Assembly (NCBI GenBank): GCA_028673005.1
Contig: CM054115.1
Span: forward strand, 195,928,370-195,992,369
Direction: 5' to 3'
Length of the DNA stretch: 64,000 nucleotides
Source of the DNA: Tanypteryx hageni
Lineage: Eukaryota; Arthropoda; Insecta; Odonata; Petaluridae
Shown here: positions 1-13,067 of the stretch, piece after piece
Position numbering within the stretch: the stretch's first letter is position 1
Layout: each line of letters opens with the position of its first letter
Made by a program: the position numbers and the translations under genes
The notes under the pieces: generated by a model
Told to the model about the DNA's origin: nothing
Seen by the model: the letters and a program-made list of their open reading frames with translations, nothing else
Databases searched by the model: none

Positions 1-259
1 ATTTCCTTCCTTGAAAGTGTTTTACTGATCATACATCTCTGCAAAACGTACAAAAATTGAAAATTTTTTTATTTTATGTGACCATAAGGCTCTAATTTTG
101 AAGTTTTCTTTTGGATTGAGTTATCATTACAATTATTATTAGTACACAATTGAGCAAAACAATATAAATATATTACAAATTTTATTAAACAATTATTAAT
201 CATACAAAGTAAAATTTTATTGGCAATGTATTTCTTAATGAGATGGATGGGGCTGTTTT

Positions 260-1832
260 TTTCAATGAGTTCATGTATCCTTGGATGAATATTACTTATT
301 GCTAGAATGACTGTTAATTATACCTGATACTCTTTCACTTAGAGGCACCTTGTTTAACCCAATATACTCAAAAAGGGATGGGAAAATTGAAATATTGTTA
401 ATTTCCATACAACTTTACTAATACAATATTTTTTGATAAAACGCTTTTATCTTATCACGTGCCTTAAATATATTTTTGTCAAAACCTTGGAGCTGTTGAT
501 TCAGCTCATTCAATTTATGGAAAATGTCAGCCATATAACCTAATTGGCAAATCCAGTCCTCATTTTCAAACCAATCAGCCAAATCAGACTTACTTTCTGT
601 CAGAAAAAGTCTGACTTCATTTTTCAATTCAAATAAACATGTTAATACGCATCCCCATGACAGCGATCTCACTTCTGAATGCAACAATAGCTGGGTACGA
701 GTTGATCCCATTTCCTCACACATCACTTTAAAAAGATGCGAGTTTAATGCCCTACACTTAATAAAATTTACCATTTTAATGGCAAGATCCAATGCTCCGT
801 GCAAATCAGGACTCAACTTTTTTGCAACCAAAACTTGCTTATGAATAAAAGTGTTCCCAAATTAATTTAGGGTTTAAAGTGCGGATACGAGCAATAAGGC
901 CACTCTTGTGCCCAGTCATTGCAGCGGCCCCATCCGTAGAGATACATATGCACCATTCCCAAAGTAAGCCTGGGTCAACTTGAATAAAAGTATCTAAAGT
1001 TTTGAAAATCTCTTTACCAGTTGCATTCCTAGGCGAGTCTTTGCATGCCATAATCTCATCAGTAATGCAGTTTTCTTTGCTGTAATAGCGGACATAAATT
1101 AGTAATTGGGAATGATTGGCAACGTCCATGGATTCATAAATCTGTAAGGTATATCTTTTATCAACCGCAATTTCTGCCACAATCTGCTGGAGAACGTCTT
1201 CTGCCATTTCATGTACTCGTACGAAATACAGTGGTATCTGAATAGGGAATTGATTTAATAGCAGTAATGGACTTGGCATCTAACATCTTTTTAGCTATCA
1301 ACAGTGCACCAGGCATAATAACTTTTTCTACAGTCGTGTACAATTTCCTAACTTTCGCAGTGAGCAATGCTAATTCGCATGAGGTTTCCAAAGCCAACTT
1401 TGATGACTGCGTGAGAATGTGAAGCTTATTTAAATTTTTACTAATATCCTCAGCCTTCCTCATAAAATAATTAACAGTTTTATTTTTAGAGCCTCGATGT
1501 TTTGTAAATAAATGTCGTTGCAAGAGATATGGTTTCATACTATTGTTTGACAATATTTGGTGACAAAGAACACTCAGTGGTAAAGGAGGATCACTGTTAT
1601 TGGAAACAAATCCATATTTTATGTGGGATTGGTCGTAGCATTGGTGTTTTTCTTTAAACTCAACTTTGGTAGTCCTTGGAACTTTATTTGGTTGAAAAAT
1701 CTCCACTATATTCGAATCACAGCTTGAGTCTGTTTCCTGAGAAACTGCAATTGCCACCTTACTGCTTCCAAAGGGATTCTCATCTCTGTTTTATTCAACA
1801 TCCCGATTCCTCTTTATTGGAAATTTATCCAT
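260..1832 (-). pseudogene. hAT transposase remnant, ZBED5/FAM200-like
   Basis: Read right to left, this is a decayed cut-and-paste transposase of the hAT superfamily, of the ZBED5-like lineage often seen in arthropod genomes. A candidate start lies at 1832-1830, with an in-frame stop soon after. A BED zinc-finger region follows (about 1640-1490, ending in SMKPYLLQRHLFTKH), but the first Cys of its CxxC pair reads Ser (about 1573). A region with KLALETSCELALL and then the catalytic-core block STDGAAAMTG (about 940) comes next, followed by KKLSPDLHGALDLA and LLLHSEVRSLSWG. Reading frame changes near 1215-1260 and near 845 split it into three frames. Similarity (FPSLFEYIGLN) continues in another frame to about 280, so the dimerisation domain is lost or lies beyond the window. 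It cannot make active transposase. Family assignment is from residue patterns, not a search. Confidence 0.85.
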
Positions 1833-3350
1833 GAGTTTTGAAAAATTTAAATCGTATACAACGCTGATTCCTTCTGACCAGAAAGCTATAACTGAAATTC
1901 GAAACTGAAAGCAAATTTGTATGAAATACACTGTGGTATCGTTAGTGATAGGAACTGGGCTAATGATAACACCACGAGTTTCGATGGCCGAAGATTTATT
2001 GCTTTTTTGTTACACGCTAACACAGCATACAACCGTAAAGACTTGCTTCCTTTCTCTCGCTCCACTCCCCAGATGCATGACAGCATTGTTGCCATATCCC
2101 TACACACAAGATGACCACCATGCGCATTCCTCTTACTACACATCATACACCTAATTAAAAAATAAGACCAAAAAGTGAATTTTTACTTTAATAATGTAAA
2201 AATACTATTGAATTCTTCAGATGAGGTAAAAATTGCTTCAAACAAATTTCTACATTGTAACTAACCGAAAAAGAACTTTTATTTTATGTAGTTCAGTAAC
2301 AACATATATTTTATTAGTGAATAATTTATTTTATATGTTCAAGAAATACATCCCACTATTTAGATTAAGATTTTCGAGGAATATTATAAAAACCACTGAG
2401 AAATTAATCTTGTAAGATAGATTACTAAAAGCAGTCAAGTCAAAATTAAAACGAAGGAGATCTAATATAATTAATTTATTCGTTTTTATGATGTTATAAA
2501 AACAAGATAATAAATCAATATGCTGTTTCTCATTACTTAATTTGTAAAAATGCAATCTAAAGTGTAGATAAAATTATAAGTTATCAGGCGAGTAGTATGA
2601 TAAAAGGCATGGTATTCCTTCGTTAAATGTGTGTGTTTTTGTATCGAATTCTAGTGTTCTGATTTTGGGAATGATTAAATCAGAATCATATATAATACAT
2701 CAGAAATGACTCCATTAATTCTGTTAGGCATTATGATAAAAATTTTCCAATGGAGGAAAAAAGTATACAGGTACTGCTAGAAACCAATCGGTCCGATAGC
2801 TAGCACATAATTATATTTTTTGTTAATAGGAGGTAGAAAATATTAAATATTTTATAAGATGAAATAAGATAATAATTTACTGTAATTAGAATAAATAATT
2901 CTTGATTTTATTAGATGGAATATAATTTTAACTGCCTTTTTTCAATAACGCGCACCGAATCTGAAAAATTCACTTAAATTTTTATCTGAGGGTTTTATCT
3001 GGTGTATCTTGAAATATTTGGTAGTCCTGGAAAACATTCCAGTTACATTTAAAAGAATAAGCTTCACTAACCTGTACCGCTTCGGCTGTTCGAAGATGCT
3101 TTTCTTTCAAGCTAATGGCACCTCCTAAGGATGAATATTGAGAATAGCTGAAAATAATTGCTACGATCACAGCCTCGGAGAAACTTATGAAAATAAGTAT
3201 GTATACAGGTCTCGAGAAGAAAAAGACACTTTTCAAAGACAACTTCACACCAAGAAGCCTTCTGACACGCGCAACCACTCAGATCTTGCAGCAGAATAAT
3301 GGAGAGTATGCCTCTGTAGACACAATGGGTGGAGTTAAATGCCTGAAATG
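1833..3350. other. unassigned AT-rich stretch
   Basis: No recognisable gene or element was found. A 98-codon minus-strand frame at 2982-3278 contains one hydrophobic run (VFFFSRPVYILIFISF and following), which could be a membrane segment. It matches nothing I recognise and has no supporting splice or neighbour context. GC content rises abruptly from about 3360, where the retroelement begins. Confidence 0.4.
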
Positions 3351-3996
3351 CATATTGTCATGACCATGAGGTGGCAAGCCTGTTTGCCCACCTAGCGAAC
3401 AACTACAAAAACTAGAAACAAAAGAAGGGGCAGGTGCATCGTTAGCAAGGTTGGTGGCAGTGCTCGCGGTGAAGTGAAAGTGAACACAAGGGTGAAATGA
3501 CTAAGGGATAGCTTGTCGTGCGACATTTTGGTGTCAGGTGTGGGGTCGCGAGCTATATCATGTCGATCAATTGCAGTCGGACTCTTGGGGCGTGCTTTTC
3601 TAATTCTGTTGGTTTTATTTTTGTTGGGTTTGTTTGTATTTTTTGTTTCCGTGATATTTTGCGCCACGTGGTTGTGTTGTGCGAGTCACATGATTTCGGA
3701 GTATTGAACTGAATCTTCCGGCAATTCTTCCTAATTCCGTTGCTGGGGTGACTTTGCTTCGTGGATTGAATCCTTTTTTTTGAGGGTTAAATACTTTTTT
3801 CGGACTTATTGTGAGGGCTAGTCGGAAAATTCGTCCCTTTCCGGCTGCCTAGCTCCACATGGTTTGTCGTGGCGTGGGCTTCCCTTTGATTAGGCGTGTG
3901 AACCCTCTTCTGGTGACGACAGTGCCATCGCCTTTCTGTGGGCGAGCGGGCACGGGTAGCGCACGAGGATCTGAGGTTATAAACCCCCCGGCGAGG

Positions 3997-5004
<1,008 letters not shown>

Positions 5005-5189
5005 TAAATTCGGTCATACAGCTGTGCAAACTACCGACGGTCCAAGTGAAATTCCAACGGTCACAGCGGCTGGTTGGCGTTCATCACGATGACATCGTAA
5101 GTCGTCCGATTGGGAACAGCTCGCTGGGTAGAGACGGCACCGTTGGCCGCGATTTTTCAAGAAATGCCGGATGCCACTGGAATTTTGGG

Positions 5190-6530
5190 GAGGACCTAAC
5201 GGAAAGTCAAAGAATGGCACTGACTGCACTTATGGAGGGCTATGCTGCTTGTTTTAGTTCATCAGGAAGCAGACTTTCGAGGACTGATCTAGCCCAGCAT
5301 CGGATCGATGTGCTGGATGAAAAGCCGCTACACCACCCCCCAGAGAGTTTCGCTAGGAGAACGGGAAGTCATCTCCATTCAGGTCCGGCAAATGCTACAG
5401 GATGAGATCATCACGCAGCCGACCAGCCCCTGTCGTCCTCATGCGGAAGAAATCAGGTGAGATGCTGTTTTGCGTTGACTACCGACGGTTAAACGGGATG
5501 ACGGATTACGTTCTCGACAGCCTGAAAGGCGGCCTACTTTTCCTGTCTCGACCTTGCCAGTGGGTACTGGCAAGTCGGTATCCACCTGTAACAGTCAGAG
5601 GACTGCCTTTGTAACGCCTGACGGACTTTTTGAATTTCGAAGGATGCTGTTTGGCCTTTCCAGCGCCCCGGTGACGTTCCAGCGCCTGATGGATCAAGTA
5701 CTCGAAGGTCTGAAGTGGCACCAGTGTCTGGTCTACACTTAGATGACATCCTGGTGTTTGGGAGCAGCTTTGAGGAGCATCAGCAACACCTCGGTGCAGT
5801 GTTAGAGGCATTGCTTGTACCGGGTTAACCCTTCTTCGTGCCATTTTGCGGTCACCAGTCTGAACTTTTTGGGTCACCGCATTGATCGCGAAGGTGTTAA
5901 ACCTGACCCAGCAAAGGTGCAGGGGGTAAGAGGCTTTTTAACTCCTAGGAACATCTGCAACCTCAGAGAATTTCTGGGCATGGCAAGCTATTACCGGATT
6001 TGCGGCTATCGCGAACCTCTGCATGCGCTATTGAAGAAGGGGCGGATCTGGGCATGGGAGTCGTCGGAGGAACGGGCCTTCATAGAGCTTAAGGAAAAGG
6101 TCACTACTGCTCCTGCTCTTCGGCATTTTCAAGAGGACCTGCCTTGCGAGATACACACCGATGCCAGCGGTGATGGATTAGGAGCTGTCCTGGTGCAACA
6201 GAGTGGGAGTGAGAAATTTGCTATGGCCTACATTAGCCGGAGGCTTACAGACCACAAGGCAAAGTGCCACAGCAATGAGCTGGAATGCCTTGCTGTTGTG
6301 TGGGCAGTGGAGAAACTGCGTCATTATGTTTTTGGTAGACCCTTCACCGTAGTGACGGATAACTCGACTGTGACGTGGCTTTACCAAAAGCAAAATAGTA
6401 CTGCAAAACTCGGTCGGTGGGTCATGGCTCTTCTGGAGCATGACGTTCAATTTGTGCATCAAGGAAAAGGCCAACGTAGCGGCAGATGCTTTGTTGCGCA
6501 ATCCCAGCGGAGGACCAGAAAGGACTGAGG
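5190..6530 (+). pseudogene. pol: gypsy reverse transcriptase and RNase H
   Basis: These are the polymerase and RNase H domains of the retroelement's pol. Recognisable RT blocks are VDYRRLNG (about 5477-5500), YFSCLDLASGYWQVGI in a shifted frame (about 5536-5583), AFVTPDGLFEFRRMLFGL (about 5605-5660) and the catalytic YxDD region at 5734-5747. There two extra bases (AC, 5737-5738) separate the Tyr codon from Leu-Asp-Asp and create a stop. The segment linking YRRLN to the next block is also shorter than usual. From 5815 the frame is open for 237 codons: LGHRIDREGVKPDPAKV (connection), then RNase H with IHTDASGDGLGAVL and NELECLAVVWAVEKLRHYV, and VVTDNSTVTWL containing further acidic residues. 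The product would be inactive. Confidence 0.88.
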
Positions 6531-6689
6531 TCCCGGAAGAGCTTTTTGCAGGTGCGATTTTGCCTAATGGGGTGAGGGCAGATGATGTTGTTATACAACA
6601 ATGCGCTGACCCTAACCTCGGACGGATCATTTGGTGTTTGGACAGACCCAGGGGGCGTTGAAGAGGCAATGCAGGGCAGTGAGTGGCGA

Positions 6690-7760
6690 TAGCACTTCAG
6701 GTTGTGCAACGGTATTCTCCACCGCGTAAACAATGGCCGAGGTAAGAAGCTCCTTTTGGTTATCCTGCAAGCGCTTCGGCGGATAGTGTTGGACGACAGT
6801 CATGCTGGGGCCACAGGAGGCCGTTTTGGCCTGAAGAAGACGGGTGCACGCATACGCGGAAGGTTTTGGTGGCCGCGCCTCTCGAGGCACTTGCATGGGT
6901 TTGTCCTCGCATGTTACCCCTGCCAGCGACAAAAGCAGACACCGGGGAGGCCAGTCGGATTTCTGAACCCGATCTCAGCCGTCTCCCAACCATTTTCAGT
7001 TGTAGGAATAGACCACATGGGCCCTTTTCCCCTCATGCCGCGAGGAAACTGGCACATAATTGTTTGTGTCGATTATGCTATCCGTTGGGTGGAAGCTAAG
7101 GCTGTACCCGACACCGGGGCATCCACCATCAAATCCATCCTGCTGCACCGTCTGATCCTGAGGCATGGAACCCCAGAAAAGCTGATCAGTGATAAGGGGA
7201 CTGGCTTCACCGCTGAACTGCTTGAGGAGACATTAAAGATTCTGGGAGTGTGACATGTGATGGCAGCTGCCTACAACCCACAGACGAATGGCTTGTGTGA
7301 CAGAACCAATAGGAAGCCTTGTCTGCTTACACCAAGGGTCAGCAGGGGAATTGGAATGTCTTTGTCCAGCATGCGGCCTTTGCCATCAACATGGCAGAAC
7401 AGGAGACAACAGGATACAGCCCATTCCAGTTGATTCATGCTGCTGGAGGAAAAACTTCCCATGGCCCGAGGATGCAGGTGAGACATACCAGCAGTTCCTC
7501 CACTGGGTGAGGGAGGCCAGGCAACGTGCAGCAGAGAACACCTGCAGTAGGAAAGAACATCAGTTGGTCCAGTATGACCAACAGTCTCCCCCCTATCAGT
7601 TTGGGGACTTAGTCCTTGCATGGAGAAACCTTCGCTCTGTGGGGAAATGTGGCAAATTCAACCCCAAGTACATCGGGCCATATCAGGTAATGGGTGAGAT
7701 AGGTGCTGTGACATACGAATTGCAGACCCACCAGGATGCCAGACTCACTGCAGGCAGTGT
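6690..7760 (+). pseudogene. gypsy integrase remnant
   Basis: This is the integrase of the gypsy-like element, which would insert the cDNA into host DNA. An open frame at 6702-7253 holds the zinc-binding end (DDSHAGATGGRFGLKKT, then CYPCQRQK) and the catalytic core: DHMGPFPL with the first Asp and LISDKGTGFTAELL with the second. A stop at about 7252 interrupts just before the NPQTNGL block, in which the catalytic Glu expected after TNG reads Cys (GLCDR, about 7290-7303). The C-terminal part continues in other frames: ETTGYSPFQLIHAAGG at about 7402-7450, then YQFGDLVLAWRN and KFNPKYIGPYQVMGEI at about 7594-7700. The last is the usual C-terminal integrase core. No chromodomain was seen. Confidence 0.85.
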
Positions 7761-7790
7761 TGCCGTTTTAGCACTTTTTGCGCTAGATTT

Positions 7791-8324
7791 AGTGCTTTTT
7801 GGGCTCGCCTAGCGCCTTCTTACTGTCTTAAGCGCAATGGCATTATTTTGGCGCTAGAAATCGTGGTCATCATTGTAGAAGACCTTGAGCAGTATCTTAG
7901 AATCCTATTGCAAAATAATTATTTTTTACTGTTCTTTTTATTTTTAAAAATTGTTTTTCACTGAAATTTATATTTTGTCAAGTTATTTAATTTAAATAAA
8001 TCTCTATTACAGAGAAAACAAATGTAACGATGATGATATCGTCCCCTCTACAGAAAAATTCCTGATCTGTTGCAAGCATCCCCTTCTGCATAAAATCCTG
8101 AGAGTAAAGCTGTGGCTGCCAAGAATTATAAAAGCAACCGACCAAAAACATAGGTGCGGTAACTCCAATCGTTTCCACGTGGGATCCATTGCTCTGAATA
8201 CGTTTAATAGTGTTTACGATCATTTCTTTTTGTTTGTGACAATTCAGATACTTTGAGCATGGGACTATTTTAAAATCTATTATAGTTTATAAGATTAAAA
8301 AATAGTGTGTAATTTTATCCTTTT
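7791..8324. other. short unassigned interval
   Basis: No gene is recognised. The first 70 bases repeat variants of GCGCTAG/TAGCGC and still look GC-rich, so they may be the frayed end of the gypsy element. A 78-codon minus-strand frame (7987-8223) is open but unrecognised. Confidence 0.35.
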
Positions 8325-8924
8325 GTGAAAATGAGTAAAAAATATGTTCAACATTTTCGTGTGGAATGGCTCAGAGACACTAAATATAAGAACTGGCTTT
8401 GTAGATTAGATGGTGATGATTTAAAATGTTTTTGTAAATATTGTAAATGTACGCTGTCAGCCAAGTTAAGTGACATTGAAAGACATCGTAGCACAACAAA
8501 ACACAAGAAAGCCGAAGAGCCCTTTAGTTCTCAGCATCAAAGTGTGTTGCCATTCAAGAAAATTGGTGAAGTAGGAGGTGCAAAGGCAGAAAGTAGCGTA
8601 GCACTCTTCATAGCTGTACATTGTGCATTAAGGGTAGTTGATCACTTGAGTGACATTTGTAAAGTTCATTTTGCAGACAGCAAGGAATGTAAGGACTTCA
8701 AACTGCGAAGAACAAAATGTACTTTAATAATATGCAATGCTATAGCACCACATTTTGTGGCAGACTTAAAAGCTGATTTAGGAAATAGAAAGTTCAGTTT
8801 AATTATCGATGAAAGTAATGACATTAGTGCTACAAAAATGTTAGGTATTGTAATTCGGTACTATTCAAATTTTAAGAATCAGTTTGTGGTAACTTTTCTT
8901 ATATATATCGTGTACTACCTGTAG
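8325..8924 (+). pseudogene. hAT transposase N-terminal fragment
   Basis: An open frame of 199 codons begins MKMSKKYVQHFRVEWL and carries a BED-like zinc finger: CFCKYC about 40 residues in, and RHRSTTKHKK about 25 residues later. After that comes a conserved hAT-lineage segment (SDICKVHFADSKECK, NAIAPHFVADLK, FSLIIDESNDISATKMLG, IVIRYYS). The block FSLIIDESNDIS carries the first catalytic Asp region of this transposase type. Similarity ends at about 8900 and the frame closes at 8924 in unrelated sequence, so the catalytic core and dimerisation domain are absent. A GT sits close to the break, so a spliced continuation is formally possible, but no matching downstream exon was seen in the next kilobase. 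It resembles the ZNF862/GTF2I-repeat-like hAT group and is different from the copy at 260-1832. Confidence 0.75.
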
Positions 8925-9437
8925 TAAAAAGGTCAACACTTTGTTGTGCCGATACTTAGCATAAAGATTATTTGTTTATCGAGGTCTTACTGTAGTTAGA
9001 TACATATCTCAGCATTTTAAATTTTAATAATAAGGACCATTTAACAAGATACTTAACTATGGCTGCTTTTCATGCAATGCATATCTTTACTTTATGCTCT
9101 ACAGGAGCAAAGTTGGATTTGATGCATATGTGGAAGTGTTATTAATTCTATAATTTTATCATTCCAGGTGCCGAGAATGGCTTGTTAAGGCAGGGATTTG
9201 GTATGCCCATTAATAGTCTTACCAAAAGGGCATATTTGTGTATATTTATATTTTTATAATTGTGGAGTTGGGATTTTCATGGCTCATTTGTAGTGTTTCA
9301 AAATTATTAAACTCTTTGAAACATGATCTGACTTGCTTCAGAATTATTCTTTTGGCTGTTACAAACATTCTGCTGTAACGTTTTTTACATGTGTGCATGT
9401 TTCCTATATTTATTGGACAATAATTGATCTATGTGGT

Positions 9438-9812
9438 TCAGTTCCATTTTCTATCTGTTATGTGCAATGTTTCTTCTGCAATAAAACTTTAAATTGTTGT
9501 TCCTTCTATTTTCACCCATTACTCCTGTGATTACGTTATTCATAAAAGAATTTTATTTGCTAAATAAATTAACGTCATCGGAAAATAATGGATAAAAATA
9601 AATTGGTATAAAGAATTTTGAAAAGTGCGCTTGCTTTCGGTACTGATCTGCTATTGGCTACTGAAATTAGTCTGCTAACTGCCTGTACTGAGATTTGATT
9701 GGCTGTTGAAATAATGTCATACATCATGACACAACAGCAGCGCCAAATTGGATGCCAACCGTACTACATAGTCCGATCCAGCAAGGATCGCCTTTTTTAA
9801 CACGGGAGTTCC
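9438..9812 (+). repeat. dispersed repeat R1, copy 1
   Basis: This segment of about 375 bp matches the reverse complement of 54302-54679 along its whole length at roughly 80-85 percent by eye. The shared start is TCAGTTCCATTTTCTATCTG and the shared end is AACACGGRAGTTCC. Flanking sequence outside these points does not match, so these are sharp element edges. It may be a SINE-like element or the 3' untranslated end of a non-LTR retrotransposon, because the other copy is joined to endonuclease coding sequence. Confidence 0.8.
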
Positions 9813-10039
9813 CTCCCTCTGGAGTTGGCAAGCTGGGCTTCATGCAGTCTTCGGCAAAAAGACATTGCCAAAAATGGCTATCCATTGATACAATTTAAGT
9901 TCAAAAATTACTTACGGTGAAGTAGGATAACACTATGCAGATGAATGAACTGTTGAAATAATGGATAACCAATTTTCCAAGGCACAATTGTGAAACAATG
10001 GGAGCACGTCAAAAACATGTCCGTCCGGTACAATCACTA

Positions 10040-10580
10040 CTGTGTGTGCGTGCATGTGACAGCTTTTTTGTGGGTGCTCTAACTCAAAAACTATTACTCA
10101 GGTCAATGCAAAATTTTATATTTAACATTTTTATGAAAGTCACAAGAAATGACTAGGTTCTGGTAAAAATCGGTCAACTGGAAGTGAGTGTTTACTCTAG
10201 TCACTTATCCGTTATTTTGAAATATTTGCTTTAATATTTGATAAATGTAAAGATGTATTGGAATAAACTTCGTAGGAAATTTAATTTTCTACAACCTTTG
10301 TTTGAAGCATTTTCCCATATAATGCATTGTAAAGAGATATCTTAAATACTAAATTATTTAGCTGTCACCACCACGCCACTTACCGAAGACTATTGTTAAC
10401 AATTGACACTAAGAGACATCTTAGTAACGCTCCTTTTTATTTTCTTAATTGTTGGAGCTTTGTGGTTGTCTAAAATTTTCTCGGTTTCTTAAAATATTTT
10501 TATTATGTAACCTAGGTGTATGGAATTTTTAGAAATATTTCAAGTATGGAGAAAGTTCTGTGGTGGCCACATCAGTTGTT
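10040..10580 (+). repeat. dispersed repeat R2, copy 1
   Basis: This copy is collinear with 62209-62790 on the same strand and shares long blocks such as GTGGGTGCTCTAACTCAAAA, CACTTATCCGTTATTTTGAA and CTTAGTAACGCTCC. There is one roughly 50-base difference near the 3' part. No coding potential is seen. Both copies begin near a short GT-repeat run. The family is unknown to me. Confidence 0.8.
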
Positions 10581-10700
10581 TTAAATTTGCTTTAATATTT
10601 GATTAATGTACAAAATATTGGAATAAATTTTGTAGGAAATTTAATTTTCTGCAATCTTTGTTTGAAACATTTTCCCATTTAAGACATTTTTAAAACTAAT
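10578..10700 (+). repeat. partial tandem duplication within R2
   Basis: Sequence here repeats 10214-10330 (shared TTTGCTTTAATATTTGAT, GGAATAAA, TAGGAAATTTAATTTTCTRC, TTTGTTTGAARCATTTTCCC). The duplicate is absent from the second R2 copy at 62.2 kb, so it arose in this copy or its sub-lineage. Confidence 0.75.
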
Positions 10701-10732
10701 TTTTTTGCTACCGGTGACTATTGCTAACCCTA

Positions 10733-10765
10733 GAATACATATGGGGTCCAAGCGGACCCCTCGTG
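10733..10765 (+). repeat. possible piggyBac-type left end with hairpin
   Basis: CTAACCCTAGAATACAT is followed by the perfect 7-bp stem GGGGTCC-AAGC-GGACCCC (about 10743-10760). Arthropod piggyBac-like termini often start TTAACCCTAGAA with a nearby GC-rich palindrome, so this may be a decayed terminus. No matching right end was identified. Confidence 0.35.
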
Positions 10766-10879
10766 TTTTGAAAATATTCGGACTGTATTTTGCCAAATAT
10801 TCATTTAATAAATCGTAGTATAAATTTTGATGCTTGTACATTAAGCTATCCCTTCAATTCATAAAATAAAGCAAGAAAA

Positions 10880-11035
10880 TTTAAAGTTAGGACCTCGTAT
10901 GCAGAATAAGGTGTCGTGTAATGCCAGCACCTCTGTTTTTAGAGCTAAAAAACTGTAATTTGTCATGTCTGCACTTCCAAAATGTTGATATTTTACAGCA
11001 ATATCGGTTGAATAATCTATCTGATGCCGAGTTTA
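10880..11035 (-). repeat. pogo-type MITE end, family R3 copy 1
   Basis: The reverse complement aligns with 48605-48765, sharing GTAAAATATCAACATT, AAGTGCAGACAT, TTTTAGCTCTAAAA and GCATTACAC. The copy at 48.7 kb ends in AGTAAATAAGGTA, which resembles pogo/Tigger terminal repeats. This copy is more decayed at that end. Confidence 0.6.
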
Positions 11036-12058
11036 ATGTTATAATTATGGCATCAAGCAAATATTTATGAAATGACTTCAAAAAATTATTTTTTATGCTT
11101 TTCTTTATAATTTAGATTCCAAAAAGAATAAAAGCTTGCATGTCGAAAAGCCTTCGGCTCCTGGAATAAACCAATCTCCAGGCCAGCGGAGATTGTATGC
11201 CCGAAAAGTAACGTATATTGTTTCACCTTTTGAGTAGGAGTTTAAATGTCAGCAAAATGCATTTGGAATATATGTAACCTCCACACAGTTCCATATCTCA
11301 CCACTTCATTCCGTTAGGGTGTGGAAAGAGAGAATGAATGTCCAAAGAATATGAAAGGGTGTGGGGGCTGGGAAAGTATTGTGGCCTGCGGACTTGGCAC
11401 AGTGCCTTAATGTGGCACGTGGGTTCGGTGGAGGGCCTACATGTGAGTTTGAGACCCCTGGCCTAAGCCAAGTCTCAAAAGGTTGTTTTCAATTAATTAT
11501 TGTTCTTCATGCATGTTTTTGAGTGTAAGCTAAGTGAAAATGCATTGAAAACACTGAGGACAACCTTAATAAGCTCCTTTAGAAATGAGGAAAAATTCTA
11601 CTGCAAACTTAATATTTGAGTAAATTCGAATTAGATAAGTGTATAGATGATAAGAAGAAGAATCTATATTATTTTCTGCATAAAATAGTGCAAATTCTGT
11701 GATGATATCTCAAATCTAAGACATTTAAAAATGTTTAAGATCAAAATCCAGCCGATTACATGTTAATGAAATGGAAAAATGAAACATCTGGGATCAAACC
11801 AATGACTCGAGGAAAAAATCAATATCCATTTCACCCTCACAGGAGTCTGTGCTTTACAAACATACCACATTTAAAGAAGTTTTGTCTTCCATTTTCAAGA
11901 AAAAGGGAACTTAACATACCAATAAACAAACCCAAACTCTGAAATAATATATTATATGCTAAGAAATTATTAAGTATGTGATAGTGTTTTCCTCCATAAA
12001 ATTTAAGGGTTATCAGAATTCTTGTTTCACGGACACTGCAAATTACTATCATCTAGAG

Positions 12059-12505
12059 CAGCAGTTCCCAACCTTTTTCACTTCACAAATCCCTTGAGCT
12101 AACCTATTTCTTGCTGCGAACCCCTTGGATTAACCTTTTCTCTTCGTGAACCCCTTGAGTTGCAACAGTTTTCAAGTCGAACCCCTCATAATGGAGTCAA
12201 TTTTGCAAAAACAAACCTTTTTGAACATGTTTAATTCATGAAAAATAAAAAGTCTATATAGCACATAGTATGTAAATGTTCACAATATAATCAGAGTCTC
12301 TGATATTGTCATCAGTGTCTAGTTAGTACCCTGTAAAATTCAGATATAATTCTTGAAGCATAAGAAAAATAAAACCATGCAACTAATTTGAAAGAAACTA
12401 AAATATTGGTAAGAATTGTAAAACCAAAAAAGTGAAAAAGACGCCATTTCCAAATTTTTCTCGCGAACCCCTAAGGATATGCGAACCACCGGTTGGGAAA
12501 TGATG
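12059..12505. mobile_element. hAT-type MITE
   Basis: The terminal inverted repeats are CAGCAGTTCCCAACC (12059) and, on the reverse strand from 12505, CATCATTTCCCAACC, matching at 13 of 15. This is the usual CAG..TTCCCAACC form of hAT termini. The interior includes repeated GAACCCCTTG-type motifs and has no open frame. An 8-bp target duplication directly around this unit is not clear, but see the composite reading with the next element. Confidence 0.7.
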
Positions 12506-12510
12506 GTCAA

Positions 12511-12756
12511 GGGCATTTCTCAACTGAGGGTACCCAGACCCCTAGGGTTCAGCGTGTTATTTCTCGGGGATCCACGGGTTGAGTAGGAAGTTTATTTTTA
12601 TCTATAACCATTTGACCCTGCACACATGTCCGATTAATATTTCAAAGTGAAAAACGATACAATGAATGGAACATGTACGAACTTAACATGGAGAAGGGGT
12701 CTGCAGAAATAGTTTGATTTCTTAGTCTGTGGCTCCAAAAAGATTGAGAAACACTG
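12511..12756. mobile_element. adjacent hAT-type MITE
   Basis: It starts GGGCATTTCTCAACTG and ends, read on the reverse strand, CAGTGTTTCTCAATC. These are hAT-like inverted ends, distinct from those of the neighbour. It is non-coding and lies 5 bp from the preceding MITE. Confidence 0.6.
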
Positions 12757-13067
12757 GTCTAGGGACCTCAAAAACCACCACCGCCTTGGGGCCTTCTGCC
12801 CCCTAAATCCACACCTGAATTGAAGCTCTCAGAAATGCTATTTGATTTCTCCATGATAAAAAAATTGATAAGATAATATCATTTGAGGACTTTAATATTG
12901 GTCTCTTGTGGAAGAACACACCTAAAAATGACTTCATTAAATTTTTCTTTAAAGATTAGTAATAACTTACCAGAATGTGTTTTCATTCATCTACTCACAG
13001 TGATTTGTTAGTCACTGATCAACCTGCCAGTGTTATCACTTGCAATACCCTGAATTATGAAGAAAGA

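Noticed and set aside
7987..8223. 78-codon minus-strand frame next to the gypsy end
   Set aside because: No recognisable motif, no splice context and no second copy in the window; could be chance.
8325..8924. Intact host zinc-finger gene
   Set aside because: The BED-like finger is followed by hAT transposase sequence that is cut off, so it is a transposon fragment rather than a host gene.
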